Assembly: GCF_037963835.1 (NCBI RefSeq)
Contig: NZ_CP150145.1
Location: forward strand, 6,510,001 to 6,574,000
DNA length: 64,000 nt
Source: Paenibacillus sp. FSL H8-0332
GTDB lineage: Bacteria; Bacillota; Bacilli; Paenibacillales; Paenibacillaceae
Direction: 5' to 3'
Made by a program: the position numbers and the translations under genes. How positions within the stretch are numbered: the stretch's first letter is position 1; every line of letters starts with the position of its first letter. Below the pieces are notes generated by a model that was given only the letters and a program-made list of their open reading frames with translations, was not told the DNA's origin and made no database searches. Positions 9,222 to 18,680 of this stretch are shown piece after piece.

Positions 9222-10457
9222 CTACTTATTGGATTCCGCTACGCCTGCCGATACCTTCAGACGCAAGGCATTCAGACGGATGAAGCCGGTCGCATCGCCC
9301 TGGTCATAGGCTTGGGTAGGGTCTGCCTCCATCGTGGCGATATCCGGGTTGTACAGGCTGACCGGACTCTTGACTCCGGCGCCGATGATGTTGCCCTTGT
9401 AGAGCTTCACGCGTACCGTACCGGTCACGTTCTTCTGGCTCTCCTTCACCAGGGCCTGCATCGCAATCCGCTCCGGCGCGAACCAGAAGCCGTTATACAC
9501 CAGCGTGCTGTAACGGGTGATCAGGCTGTCACGCAGGTTCATCACTTCACGGTCCATGGTGATCGATTCCATTTTGCGGTGAGCGGTGAACAGAATCGTT
9601 CCGCCCGGAGTCTCATACACGCCGCGGCTCTTCATGCCGACAAAACGGTTCTCGACCATATCCACGCGTCCGATCCCATGCTTGCCGCCCAGCTCATTCA
9701 GCTTCTCCATCACTTGCAGCGGAGATAATGCTTCGCCGTTCAGCGCTACACAGTCACCTTTGAGGAAGTCCAGCTCCAGATATTCCGCCTCGTCCGGCGC
9801 ATCCTCCGGCGCATTCGAGAGCAGGAACATTTCCTTGTTCTCCGGTGCGCTTGGATCGAACCAAGGATCTTCCAGCACGCCGCTCTCATAGCTGATATGC
9901 AGCAGATTGCGGTCCATCGAGTACGGCTTAGCCGCTGAGGCTTGTACCGGAATACCGTTGGCTTCGGCGTACGCGATCATCTCGGCACGGCCCGGGAACT
10001 GGTTGCGGAACTCTTCCAGACGCCAAGGCGCAATTACCTTAATGCTCGGTGACAACGCAGCGGCATTAAGTTCAAAACGCACCTGGTCGTTACCTTTGCC
10101 GGTAGCTCCGTGAGCAATGGCGGTAGCGCCTTCGGCGATGGCGATATCCACCATGCGCTTGGCGATCAGCGGACGGGCAATGCTGGTACCCAGCAGATAT
10201 TGTCCCTCATAGAGTGCGCCCGACTGGAACATCGGGTAGATGAAGTCATTCGCGAACTCGTCGCGCAGATCATCGATGTAGACTTTGGATGCGCCGGTTG
10301 CTAGTGCTTTTTCCTCCAGACCGTCCAATTCCTCTTTTTGACCAATATCCGCTGTAAAAGCAATAATCTCCGCATCATACGTTTCTTTCAGCCATTTCAG
10401 AATGACTGAGGTATCCAGCCCGCCGGAATAGGCGAGTACAATTTTTTCTTTTGGCAT
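9222..10457 (-). CDS. argG: Argininosuccinate synthase
   Basis: 411 residues. It joins citrulline and aspartate with ATP to make argininosuccinate. The N-terminal PP-loop is clear (VLAYSGGLDTSVILKWL, residues 7-23), and the family motifs GATGKGNDQVRFE and SMDRNLLHISYE are present. ATG start at 10457 with AAAGGAAG upstream. It lies 310 bp after argF; this gap holds a long hairpin repeat and an A/T-rich site, so argGH may have some expression of its own. Confidence 0.97.
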   Translation of the reverse strand: MPKEKIVLAYSGGLDTSVILKWLKETYDAEIIAFTADIGQKEELDGLEEKALATGASKVYIDDLRDEFANDFIYPMFQSGALYEGQYLLGTSIARPLIAKRMVDIAIAEGATAIAHGATGKGNDQVRFELNAAALSPSIKVIAPWRLEEFRNQFPGRAEMIAYAEANGIPVQASAAKPYSMDRNLLHISYESGVLEDPWFDPSAPENKEMFLLSNAPEDAPDEAEYLELDFLKGDCVALNGEALSPLQVMEKLNELGGKHGIGRVDMVENRFVGMKSRGVYETPGGTILFTAHRKMESITMDREVMNLRDSLITRYSTLVYNGFWFAPERIAMQALVKESQKNVTGTVRVKLYKGNIIGAGVKSPVSLYNPDIATMEADPTQAYDQGDATGFIRLNALRLKVSAGVAESNK

Positions 10458-10522
10458 GGGGTGTTTAGCTTCCTTTCGGTGTGGGAGGTTATAAGATAAA
10501 CTGCAACATCATAAACGGGTTT

Positions 10523-10669
10523 TGGACGTCACTACAGAGAATATTTGGACTTCCGGCCGCTGTTGTCTACAGATTTCTTGATTTATACCGCTCTTCGCGG
10601 TTGAAATCCGTAGACAAAGGCGGATGCTCACGCTCCTACAGTTCCAAAATTCCCTTCCGATCCTCCCAA
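10523..10669. repeat. Long intergenic hairpin repeat, copy A
   Basis: A ~145-base imperfect palindrome between argF and argG. From outside in: GAATATTTGGAC pairs with GTTCCAAAATTC, CCGC with GCGG, TTGTCTACAGATTTC with GAAATCCGTAGACAA, and ACCGC with GCGGT at the tip. A second copy lies at 18681-18823 in the same orientation, with matching stem changes. Confidence 0.8.
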
Positions 10670-10698
10670 CCCTCTTATTTAAGTTCCCGTTGATCCTA

Positions 10699-10734
10699 TA
10701 TATGTGTTGTGTATATATAATTCTATTACTTTAA
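10699..10734 (-). promoter_or_regulatory. Possible second ARG box or weak promoter region before argGH
   Basis: On the minus strand, TAGAATTATATATACACA resembles an arginine-repressor box (TNTGNAT-W4-ATNCANA type) but lacks part of the consensus. Proposed only because it sits in the argF-argG gap. Confidence 0.25.
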
Positions 10735-10767
10735 CCCAGCGCTTGCTGTGGGTTGGGTGTGGCCGAT

Positions 10768-11736
10768 CTAGCCCATCAAAGCCGCCATAAGCGCCTTCTG
10801 CGCATGCAGGCGGTTCTCCGCCTGATCGAAGATCACGGAGTTCGGGCCGTCGATAACGCCGGTGCTGACCTCTTCCTCACGGTGGGCCGGCAGGCAGTGC
10901 AGGAACAGATAATCACTCTTCGCGCCTTTCACCAGCTCTTCGTTGACCTGATAGTCCTTGAACGCTGCTTCACGCGCCAGCTGCTCGGCCTCGAAGCCCA
11001 TGCTCGCCCAGACATCTGTATAGATCACATCAGCGTCCTGTACGGCCTCCTGCGGGCTGCGGGTCACCGTGATGACCGAGCCTGTCTCCTTGGCGATCTC
11101 ACGCGCCTCGGCCACGACAGCCTCGTCCGGCTCATAGCCCTCAGGTCCGGAGATAGAGACATGCACACCCAGCTTCGCGCCGCCGATCAGCAGAGAATGG
11201 GCCATATTATTGCCGTCGCCGATGTATGCCAGCTTCAGGCCCTTCAGCTTGCCCTTGTGCTCGTATACGGTCTGGTAGTCCGCCAGCACCTGGCAGGGAT
11301 GCGCAAGATCGCTGAGGCCGTTGATTACAGGCACTGAGGCATACCGGGCCAAATCTTCCACTTTATCATGGCCGAACGTACGGATCATGATACCGTCCAG
11401 ATAACGCGACATGACCTGGGCCGTATCACCAACCGTCTCGCCACGTCCGAGCTGGATGTCATTTTTGCTGAGGAACAGCGCATGACCGCCAAGCTGATAC
11501 ATCCCTACTTCAAATGACACGCGTGTACGGGTAGAGGATTTCTCAAAAATAAGGCCGATCGTCTTCCCCAGCAGCGGCTGGTAGACCTCACCATTCTTCT
11601 GCTTGCGCTTCAGCTCAATCGCGAGGTCAATCAAATACGTGATTTCCTCCGGGCTGTAATCATTCAGCTCCAATAAATCACGGCCTTTGAGCTGTGCGGA
11701 AATCTTGTCTGTAACGCCTGGTGTACCGTGACTCAT
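10768..11736 (-). CDS. argF: Ornithine carbamoyltransferase
   Basis: 322 residues. It makes citrulline from ornithine and carbamoyl phosphate. The carbamoyl-phosphate motif STRTRVSFEVG (about residue 69) and the ornithine-side motif HCLPAHREEEV are intact. Its ATG overlaps the argD stop (ATGA), so the two are translationally coupled. The carbamoyl-phosphate synthase genes are not in this cluster. Confidence 0.96.
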   Translation of the reverse strand: MSHGTPGVTDKISAQLKGRDLLELNDYSPEEITYLIDLAIELKRKQKNGEVYQPLLGKTIGLIFEKSSTRTRVSFEVGMYQLGGHALFLSKNDIQLGRGETVGDTAQVMSRYLDGIMIRTFGHDKVEDLARYASVPVINGLSDLAHPCQVLADYQTVYEHKGKLKGLKLAYIGDGNNMAHSLLIGGAKLGVHVSISGPEGYEPDEAVVAEAREIAKETGSVITVTRSPQEAVQDADVIYTDVWASMGFEAEQLAREAAFKDYQVNEELVKGAKSDYLFLHCLPAHREEEVSTGVIDGPNSVIFDQAENRLHAQKALMAALMG

Positions 11737-13025
11737 GAATTTGCCTCCCCGCTTACTTTGTTAGCATAAGTATGAATTAGTTCCGATAGGATGTCCACCG
11801 CCTGATCAATCTCGGCCGTGCTGACATACAGATTAGGCAGCAGCCGTATCACATCCGGGCCAGCTTGAACAAACAGCAGTCCGCGCTTTTGTCCGGCGAG
11901 AACGATCTCGGCTACCGGCTCCTGGCATTCAATGCCGATCAGCAAGCCTTTGCCGCGAATCTCCTTCACAAAAGAAGTGTCCGCCAACTTCGCTCTCAGC
12001 TGTCCGCTTAAGTATTCGCCCATCTCCGCAGCCCGCTCGGGCAGCTTATCTTCGAGCATGGTCTCAATGGTCGCTTCCATCACCGCTGCCGCCAGCGGGG
12101 TGCCGCCGAAGGTACTGGCGTGGCTGCCCGGGCTGAAGGCCTCGCGCAGATAGCCTTTGCCGAGCATCACACCAGCTGGGAAGCCGCTCGCCACACCTTT
12201 GGCCAAGGTGAAGATGTCCGGCTCAATGCCGTAATGCTGATGAGCGAACAATTTGCCCGTACGGCCCATGCCGGTCTGCACTTCATCCACGATCAGCAGC
12301 AGCCCGTGCTCCTTGCATAGTGCCACGACGCCATCCAGGAATTCCTGCTGCACCTCAAGGACGCCGCCCTCAGCCAGCACCATCTCCAGCATGATCGCCG
12401 CTGTATGCTCCGTAATCGCTGCCTTCAGCGCCTCCAGATCATGGAGAGGAACGGTCTTGAAGCCTGCCGGAAGCGGCAGGAAGCCCTCTTTTACCTTCGC
12501 CTGTCCAGTGGCTGTCAGTGTAGCCAGCGTACGTCCATGGAAGGACTGCTCGAACGTAATGACTTCATAACGGTCCACACCTTGCACCTTCTGATGATAC
12601 CGGCGCGCCAGCTTGATGGCCGCTTCATTCGCTTCCGCTCCGCTGTTGCAGAAGAAGACCTGATCCGCACAGCTATTCTCGGTGAGCAGCGTAGCCACCC
12701 GCTCCTGTCCCGGAATGTGGAACAGGTTCGAGACATGCCACAGTGTATCAATCTGCTCCTTTAGCTTCGCACCGACCTTCTCCGGCGCATGGCCCAGGCT
12801 CGTTACCGCAAGTCCGCACATGAAGTCCAGGTACTTGTTGCCCTGATCGTCCCAGACCCAGCTGCCTTTGCCCTTGACCAGACTGAGATCATATCTGGCG
12901 TAAGACGGGAATATCGCACTCAGCTTGGCCGGAGCAGAAGCAGCCTCCTGTCCCTGCGTTTCCGCTGAACGTCCCTGCGGCGCCTCTGTCAAAGAATTCT
13001 TGTCCGTTTGCGTAAGCTCACTCAT
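11733..13025 (-). CDS. argD: Acetylornithine aminotransferase
   Basis: 430 residues, a PLP class III aminotransferase converting N-acetylglutamate semialdehyde to N-acetylornithine. Motifs: CNSGAEANEAAIKLAR, LIVDEVQTGMGRTGK and the PLP lysine in FTLAKGVASGFP. The N-terminus has about 35 extra polar residues (TQTDKNSLTEAPQGRSAE) before the family homology at LSAIFPSYARYDL. The ATG at 13025 has GGGAG upstream, but a later start cannot be excluded. Follows argB after 122 bp. Confidence 0.95.
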   Translation of the reverse strand: MSELTQTDKNSLTEAPQGRSAETQGQEAASAPAKLSAIFPSYARYDLSLVKGKGSWVWDDQGNKYLDFMCGLAVTSLGHAPEKVGAKLKEQIDTLWHVSNLFHIPGQERVATLLTENSCADQVFFCNSGAEANEAAIKLARRYHQKVQGVDRYEVITFEQSFHGRTLATLTATGQAKVKEGFLPLPAGFKTVPLHDLEALKAAITEHTAAIMLEMVLAEGGVLEVQQEFLDGVVALCKEHGLLLIVDEVQTGMGRTGKLFAHQHYGIEPDIFTLAKGVASGFPAGVMLGKGYLREAFSPGSHASTFGGTPLAAAVMEATIETMLEDKLPERAAEMGEYLSGQLRAKLADTSFVKEIRGKGLLIGIECQEPVAEIVLAGQKRGLLFVQAGPDVIRLLPNLYVSTAEIDQAVDILSELIHTYANKVSGEANS

Positions 13026-13147
13026 TCTTAGTCACTCTCCCACCATGCTGCTGCCGGCTTCCCGTCAGCGCGTCTAATTTCTTGTCACTCTGCTACGAAA
13101 CTAAGGATACCTCTCAGAACGTCTTTCTGCCCTGTCTGCTGCATTTC

Positions 13148-13972
13148 CTAACGGACAATCCGCGTCCCCAGCGCTTCGCCCTTCAGCACCCGGCTGAGTA
13201 CACGCGGCTCTTTGCCGTCTACAATAATAACCTCGGACACCTGACCCTGGATGCAGTCCATGGCGGCACGCACCTTGGGAATCATTCCGCCGTAGATTTC
13301 ACCGTTCTCAATCAGCTCTTCGATCTGCGCCACCGTTACGGACGGAAGCACGACCTTCTCCCCGTCCACCGTCCGCATAATGCCCGGCACATCCGTAACC
13401 ACGATCATGCTCGGTGACCCTATATAAGAAGCCACCGCTCCGGCGGCAGTATCTGCATTGATGTTGTACCGCTGGCCATCGCCATCTACGCCTACTGGTG
13501 CAATAACCGGAATATAGCCCATCGCCAGGATACCCGTCACAATCTCTGCCTGGACTCCGCTTACCTCTCCCACCAGACCGACTTCATGATGGTTAGCCAC
13601 CGGACGCGCCGTAATCAGGTTACCGTCTACGCCCGATACTCCGAGCGCCTGTCCCCCGCTGGCCTGAATACGCCGGACAATCGCCTTGTTGATGCTGCCG
13701 GACAGGGTCATCTCGACCACATCCAGCACCTCTTCCGTCGTTACCCGCAGGCCGTTCACGAAGCGGCTCTCAATGCCGAGCTTCTCCAGATTGCCGGAGA
13801 TCGCCGGGCCGCCGCCATGGACAATGACAGGCTGGTTCCCGCTGAGCTGCAGCTCCCGCAGATCCTCGAAGAACGAATCCGGCAACGCTGCCAGCGTACT
13901 CCCGCCGCATTTCATTACGAACAACCCGGAGGCCCCCGCCTGCGACTGAGACTCTATCGGTTCTAACGTCAT
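13148..13972 (-). CDS. argB: Acetylglutamate kinase
   Basis: 274 residues. It phosphorylates N-acetylglutamate, the second step of the pathway. The amino-acid-kinase fold shows MKCGGSTLAAL, IVHGGGPAI and NADTAAGAVASYIGSPSMI. I prefer ATG at 13972 (preceded by AGGGGGCAGGGAG) over a TTG seven codons upstream. Located 44 bp after argJ. Confidence 0.95.
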   Translation of the reverse strand: MTLEPIESQSQAGASGLFVMKCGGSTLAALPDSFFEDLRELQLSGNQPVIVHGGGPAISGNLEKLGIESRFVNGLRVTTEEVLDVVEMTLSGSINKAIVRRIQASGGQALGVSGVDGNLITARPVANHHEVGLVGEVSGVQAEIVTGILAMGYIPVIAPVGVDGDGQRYNINADTAAGAVASYIGSPSMIVVTDVPGIMRTVDGEKVVLPSVTVAQIEELIENGEIYGGMIPKVRAAMDCIQGQVSEVIIVDGKEPRVLSRVLKGEALGTRIVR

Positions 13973-14016
13973 CTCCCTGCCCCCTCTGTACAAGCTTCTA
14001 CACGCCTCTGCACAAA

Positions 14017-15249
14017 TTACGTACGGTAAGCCGCGTTAATCCGCACATAATCATAAGTCAGGTCACAGCCCCAGGCTGTAGCCTGCCCGCTGCCGTCTGA
14101 CAAGGTTACCGTGATCAGCACGGTATCGCTTTTTTGCAGATAATGCAGCGCCTGCTCCTCATCAAAAGCCACCGGACGCGATCCGCGCAGCACCTCGATC
14201 TCACCCAGCTTTATATCTACCCGCTCCGGCGATACCGGAACGCCCGCGCGCCCTACAGCCGCGATAATCCGCCCCCAATTGGCATCCGCACCGAAGATCG
14301 CCGACTTCACCAGGCTTGAGCCGACCACGGTCTTGGCAATCGCCGCCGCAGCCTCATCATGCACCGCCCCGTTCACCTGCACCTCAATCAGCTTCGTGGC
14401 CCCTTCGCCGTCACGGGCAATCGCCATGGCCAGACTCTGGCACACATGAGTGAACGCCGCTGCAAAAGCATCCCAGTCCGCATGCAGACGCGTCAGCTTC
14501 TCATTGCCGGCAAGTCCGCTGGCCATCGTGACCAGCATATCATTCGTACTGGTATCACCATCAACAGTAATCATATTAAAAGTAGTGTTGGTCGCGCTTC
14601 GCAGCAGGCTGAGCAAATCCTCGCCGTCAATGAGCACATCGGTGGTCATGAAGCCCAGCATCGTCGCCATGTTCGGGTGAATCATCCCGGAACCCTTCGC
14701 GGCTCCGGCAATCGTAACCTCTGTACCGCCTACCGTTACTTTTACGCAGCTTTCTTTTTTGACCAGATCGGTGGTTAGAATCGCCTGGCTGAATTCCTCC
14801 GCACCGGCAGCGCCTGCGTCCATCTTCTCCGGCAATCCGGCAATCCCGCTGCGCACACAGTCCATCTTCAGCAGCTCCCCGATCACACCCGTGGAAGCGA
14901 CAGCGACATCCAGCTCATTCACACCCAAATAACGGGCAGCAGCCGCACGCATCTCATACGCATCCGCCTCGCCCTGATCCCCTGTACAGGCATTGGCATT
15001 GCCGCTGTTCACGATCACCGCCTGCAGCGTCCCGTCCGCCAGACTCTCCCGCGTAACCTTCAGCGGAGCCGCCTGAAACACATTGGTCGTATACACCGCA
15101 GCCGCCGTAGCCGGCACCTCACAGAGAATCGCGGCAAGGTCATTGCGCTCTGTTTTTTTGAGACCGCAGTGCAGGCCACCGGAGGTGAAGCCCTTAGGTG
15201 CAGTAATACTTCCGCCTTCTACGACGGTATATAGTGGTTGCTCACTCAT
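14017..15249 (-). CDS. argJ: Bifunctional glutamate N-acetyltransferase / ornithine acetyltransferase
   Basis: 410 residues from ATG at 15249. ArgJ recycles acetyl groups between acetylornithine and glutamate and can also use acetyl-CoA in the bifunctional form. The self-cleavage site is visible as KGSGMIHPNMATMLGF, with A195|T196, so the protein should split into alpha and beta chains with Thr196 as nucleophile. It begins 22 bp after argC. The ribosome site is weak, and an upstream TTG in frame is less likely. No separate argA or argE is seen, consistent with the cyclic pathway. Confidence 0.96.
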   Translation of the reverse strand: MSEQPLYTVVEGGSITAPKGFTSGGLHCGLKKTERNDLAAILCEVPATAAAVYTTNVFQAAPLKVTRESLADGTLQAVIVNSGNANACTGDQGEADAYEMRAAAARYLGVNELDVAVASTGVIGELLKMDCVRSGIAGLPEKMDAGAAGAEEFSQAILTTDLVKKESCVKVTVGGTEVTIAGAAKGSGMIHPNMATMLGFMTTDVLIDGEDLLSLLRSATNTTFNMITVDGDTSTNDMLVTMASGLAGNEKLTRLHADWDAFAAAFTHVCQSLAMAIARDGEGATKLIEVQVNGAVHDEAAAAIAKTVVGSSLVKSAIFGADANWGRIIAAVGRAGVPVSPERVDIKLGEIEVLRGSRPVAFDEEQALHYLQKSDTVLITVTLSDGSGQATAWGCDLTYDYVRINAAYRT

Positions 15250-15271
15250 GATATTGTTTGACCGCTTGCGC

Positions 15272-16366
15272 TTATGGATACACTGGTGTGTAACCAAGCC
15301 CGCGGGTTTCCTCCCATCCCATCATCAAATTGAGGTTCTGAATCGCTTGCCCTGCGGCGCCCTTAACGATATTGTCGATAACCGACACAATGGTAACCCG
15401 TCCAGTACGCGCGTCTGTAGCAAAGCCGATATCGCAGTAATTCGATCCGCTGACTTCTTTCGTCGCCGGAACCACGCCGGGCTCACGCACCCGCACATAC
15501 GGCCTGCCTGCATAATAGTTACGGTATAATTCCACCAGATCCTGCTCGCTGTGTTCGCCATTCAGTCCGGCATACATCGTAGTCATAATCCCCCGGGTCA
15601 TCGGCACCAGATGCGTAGTGAACGTTACTGTTACTTTCTCCCCGGCGATATCGGTCAGCACCTGCTCAATTTCCGGGATATGCTGATGTTTGTTGATTTT
15701 GTAAGCTTTGAAGTTCTCATTCATCTCGGCAAAATGCACCATCAGGCTCGTTCCCCGCCCTGCCCCGGACACCCCGGATTTCGCATCAATAATGATGCTG
15801 TCCGGCTTGATCCAGCCTGCCTCAAGTGCAGGAATCAGTCCCAGCAGCGTAGCTGTCGGGTAACATCCCGGATTCGAGATGAAATCCACTCCGGCCGCAC
15901 GTTCGCCGTACACCTCGCATAAACCGTATACCGCCTGCTTCAGATAAGCTTCTGGAGGAGCCGGGTGCTTATACCACTGCTCATACTCCGCGCCATCCTT
16001 CAACCGGAAGTCCCCGGACAGATCGACAACCTTGAGTCCGGCTTCCAGCAGCCCGGGCACCAGCTTCGCGCTCACTCCCGAAGGGGTAGCAGTGAATACA
16101 ACATCCGCTCGGCTCGCAATCTCTGCTGCATCAACACCATCCAGCTTGCGCTGTACCACTCCTGTTAAATGCGGAAAACCCTCCTCAATCGGCACACCCG
16201 CACTCGAAGAGGAAATCACTGAAGTAATCTCTATATCAGGGTGGCCCTGCAGCAGCCTGATCAGCTCCACGCCCCCATAACCTGTTGATCCGACAATTGC
16301 CGCTCTCAGCTTGCCTGTCACTGTCATCCCCGCTTCCCGTTTCTCATTTCTATCATTATCGCTCAT
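15272..16366 (-). CDS. argC: N-acetyl-gamma-glutamyl-phosphate reductase
   Basis: 364 residues. It reduces N-acetylglutamyl phosphate with NADPH. The N-terminal Rossmann motif AAIVGSTGYGGVELIRLL and the catalytic-Cys motif NPGCYPTA are present. ATG at 16366 is preceded by AGGA nine bases away; an internal ATG 13 codons later (MTVTGKLRAAIVG) is closer to the usual family start. First gene of the arginine operon, directly behind the ARG-box promoter. Confidence 0.95.
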   Translation of the reverse strand: MSDNDRNEKREAGMTVTGKLRAAIVGSTGYGGVELIRLLQGHPDIEITSVISSSSAGVPIEEGFPHLTGVVQRKLDGVDAAEIASRADVVFTATPSGVSAKLVPGLLEAGLKVVDLSGDFRLKDGAEYEQWYKHPAPPEAYLKQAVYGLCEVYGERAAGVDFISNPGCYPTATLLGLIPALEAGWIKPDSIIIDAKSGVSGAGRGTSLMVHFAEMNENFKAYKINKHQHIPEIEQVLTDIAGEKVTVTFTTHLVPMTRGIMTTMYAGLNGEHSEQDLVELYRNYYAGRPYVRVREPGVVPATKEVSGSNYCDIGFATDARTGRVTIVSVIDNIVKGAAGQAIQNLNLMMGWEETRGLGYTPVYP

Positions 16367-16384
16367 GCATAACCGTCCTGCAAA

Positions 16385-16421
16385 TATGTATTATTATACG
16401 ACCGAATTAATATAAATACAA
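16385..16421 (-). promoter_or_regulatory. Arginine operon promoter overlapping an ARG-box-like operator
   Basis: On the minus strand TTGTAT (16416-16421), a 17-base spacer and TATAAT (16393-16398) form a sigma-A promoter ~20 bases before argC. GTCGTATAATAATACATA (16385-16402) covers the -10 and resembles the 18-bp ArgR/AhrC operator, so repression by arginine is expected. A second A/T-rich half-match overlaps the -35. Confidence 0.65.
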
Positions 16422-16454
16422 CATGTTACGTTAAGTTTATTCAGAGGATTCCAT

Positions 16455-16500
16455 GCAAAAAGAAAAGCGCAGAGCCCCCTAAGGGAGTCTACGCTTCTCT
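16455..16500 (-). terminator. Terminator of the YitT-family gene
   Basis: On the minus strand AGAAGCGTAGACTCCC pairs with GGGGGCTCTGCGCTT across a TTA loop and is followed by TTTTCTTTTT. The stem overlaps the stop codon and insulates the arg promoter. Confidence 0.75.
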
Positions 16501-17373
16501 TTTGAACCCTTCGCCCAGCACTTCATGAGCCTCCGTAATAATCACAAATGCCCCCGGGTCCACCGAGCGGACAATCGCCTTCAGCCTGGTAATTTCATTC
16601 TGGCCTACTACGACCATCAGCACCGTACGGTTGTCACCGGTATAGCCGCCTTGCGCATTGAGCTTGGTCAGCCCGCGGTCCAGATCATTCAGAATCGCCT
16701 GCGAGATGTCCTCTGTGTGATCCGAGATGATATACGCTACCTTCGTGGTGCTGAAGCCCACCTCCAGCGCGTTGATCACCCTGCCGGTGACGAACAGCCC
16801 GATCAGTGCGTACATCGCCTGCTCCATCCCCAGCACAAAAGCCGCCAAGGTAATCACCGTACCATCCAGCAGCACGACAGACAGCGAGAAGCTGAAGCCG
16901 GTTAGCTTTTGAATAATCTGAGCTGCAATGGTCAGTCCGCCTGTAGAGCCGCGCCCCCGGAAGACGAGGCCCAGGCCGAGACCTACACCAATTCCTCCAT
17001 AAATAGAGGCCAGGAGCGGATTCGTGGTCGGCACAGGCCCGTCCTTCGTCAGGAAGATAAACAGCGGCAGCACAAAACTGCCCAGCAGAGAGCGGATGCC
17101 GTACTGTTTGCCGAGGAAGATCACGCCGAGAATGAAGAGCGGAATATTAAGCGCCCACTGGGTAAAAGCAGGCTCTGCCCCAAACCAGGCCTCAGCCAGT
17201 ACCGACAGCCCCGACACCCCGCCGGATGCAATCCGGTTCGGGAGGAAAAACAGGTTGAACGCCAGCCCTGTGATCAGCGAGCCGATCAGAATTAGCACAA
17301 TGTCCACCGTATGACGCAGCGGCCCGTTCAAGGGGATGAGCGGAGGTTTGTTGCGTGAATTGATTTTTTGCAT
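16489..17373 (-). CDS. YitT family membrane protein (DUF161/DUF2179)
   Basis: 294 residues from ATG at 17373, chosen because AAAGGAG lies 11 bases upstream; a TTG ten codons earlier has no such site. Five or six hydrophobic segments (VDIVLILIGSLITGLAFNLFFLP first) carry the YitT signature GGVSGLSVL and RGRGSTGGLTIAAQI. The C-terminal cytosolic DUF2179 domain is TKVAYIISDHTEDISQAIL ... VDPGAFVIITEAHEVLGEGF. Function is not established for the family; some members are linked to metabolite transport. It follows prfB after 72 bp, with a terminator between. Confidence 0.85.
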   Translation of the reverse strand: MQKINSRNKPPLIPLNGPLRHTVDIVLILIGSLITGLAFNLFFLPNRIASGGVSGLSVLAEAWFGAEPAFTQWALNIPLFILGVIFLGKQYGIRSLLGSFVLPLFIFLTKDGPVPTTNPLLASIYGGIGVGLGLGLVFRGRGSTGGLTIAAQIIQKLTGFSFSLSVVLLDGTVITLAAFVLGMEQAMYALIGLFVTGRVINALEVGFSTTKVAYIISDHTEDISQAILNDLDRGLTKLNAQGGYTGDNRTVLMVVVGQNEITRLKAIVRSVDPGAFVIITEAHEVLGEGFKREA

Positions 17374-17401
17374 GGTTGGCCGGACTCCTTTATGTTCAGA
17401 C

Positions 17402-17435
17402 AAAAATTCCTACACCTCCGAAGACGCGTAGGAAT
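17402..17435 (-). terminator. prfB terminator
   Basis: Perfect 8-bp arms ATTCCTAC/GTAGGAAT followed by TTTTTG on the minus strand, just after the prfB stop. Confidence 0.75.
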
Positions 17436-17445
17436 AGGATTACAT

Positions 17446-18559
17446 TTATTCAGTTTCCGTCTTGATCTGGCTCCGCAGATAGCCGTCAATGAACCCGTCC
17501 AGATCGCCGTCCATTACCGCTCCAATGTTGCCTGTCTCTACAGAGGTGCGGTGATCCTTCACCATACTGTAAGGATGGAACACATAAGAACGAATCTGGC
17601 TGCCCCAGGCAATCTCGGATTGTTCCCCGCGGATCTCGTCCAGATGTGCCTGCTGCTCCTGAATTTTGCGCTCATAGAGCTTGGAACGCAGCATCTTCAT
17701 TGCCTGCTCCCGGTTCTTGATCTGTGAACGCTCATTCTGACACGTGACTACCACGCCGGTTGGCATATGCGTAATCCGCACCGCTGAGTCCGTAGTATTG
17801 ATGTGCTGACCGCCCGCGCCGCTGGCCCGGTACGTATCAATCTTCAGATCTTCCGTACGGATATCCACCTCAACATCGTCTGCAATCTCCGGTACCACAT
17901 CGCAGGATACGAAGGAGGTATGCCGTCTGCCTGAGGAGTCAAAAGGCGAAATGCGCACCAGCCGGTGAACGCCCTTCTCTGCCTTGAGGTACCCATATAC
18001 ATTGTGGCCTTTAATTAATAAAGTTACACTCTTGATCCCCGCTTCATCGCCCGGCAGATAATCAAGCACATCCACCTTGAAGCCCCGCTTCTCCGCCCAG
18101 CGTGTGTACATGCGCAGCAGCATTTGGCCCCAGTCCTGAGACTCGGTACCACCTGCCCCCGGATGCAGCTCCAGAATGGCATTCAGTTTATCGTAAGGCT
18201 GATTGAGCAGCAACTGCAGCTCGAACTCATCCACTCGGGCGCTTATACTGCGGATCGTTCCGGCTATCTCATCAGCCAGTGCGTCGTCGCCTTCCTCATC
18301 TGCCAGCTCCGCCATCATGGCAGCATCGTCATAATCCTGCTGAAGCTTCTCGAATTGGTCAACCACCGACTTGACGACATTCATCTCGCCAATCACGCTC
18401 TGCGCCTGATCAGAATCATCCCAGAACCCGGGAGCCGCCATCTTCTCTTCAAAGTTCGCTATAATCTCCAGCTTCAGGTCTAAGTCAAAGTGACCCCCTA
18501 AGGTTGGTTAATTTCTTGCCCATTTCACGCAGGTCCTGCTTCACATTAGGATCGATCAA
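17446..18559 (-). CDS. prfB: Peptide chain release factor 2, programmed +1 frameshift
   Basis: RF2 recognises UGA and UAA. The main frame (from 18486) has the GGQ loop RASGAGGQHINTTDSAVRI and the SPF-type anticodon tripeptide within VRISPFDSSG. Expression needs a +1 shift: a short first frame from TTG at 18559 (IDPNVKQDLREMGKKLTN...) ends at CTT TGA C (UGA at 18485-18487), preceded by the internal Shine-Dalgarno AGGGGG three bases away. After slippage the frame reads DLDLKLEIIANFEEK into the main frame, 370 residues in total. TTG is preferred over GTG at 18568 because of its spacing from AAAGGTG. Low RF2 should favour the shift, giving autoregulation. Confidence 0.95.
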
Positions 18560-18680
18560 TTGGATCACATCACCTTTCAAATTAAAATATTGCGCCGGGC
18601 TGCCGGTTTGGGCTGAGGAATATGGTGCTCAGCTTCGCCTGCTCAGCCAGAAACTCGGATGCCCGCTTTATTTGGGTGTA
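18560..18680 (-). other. Region upstream of prfB with a possible gene remnant
   Basis: The minus strand has a short open stretch (TQIKRASEFLAEQAKLST then FLSPN) that ends just before the prfB leader and runs upstream into the hairpin repeat. It has codon-like composition but no start and no recognised homologue, so it may be a gene tail cut by the repeat or chance. Confidence 0.25.

Noticed and set aside
18441..18487. Apparent frameshift or sequencing error at the start of prfB
   Set aside because: The AGGGGG...CTTTGAC site is the conserved programmed shift of RF2.
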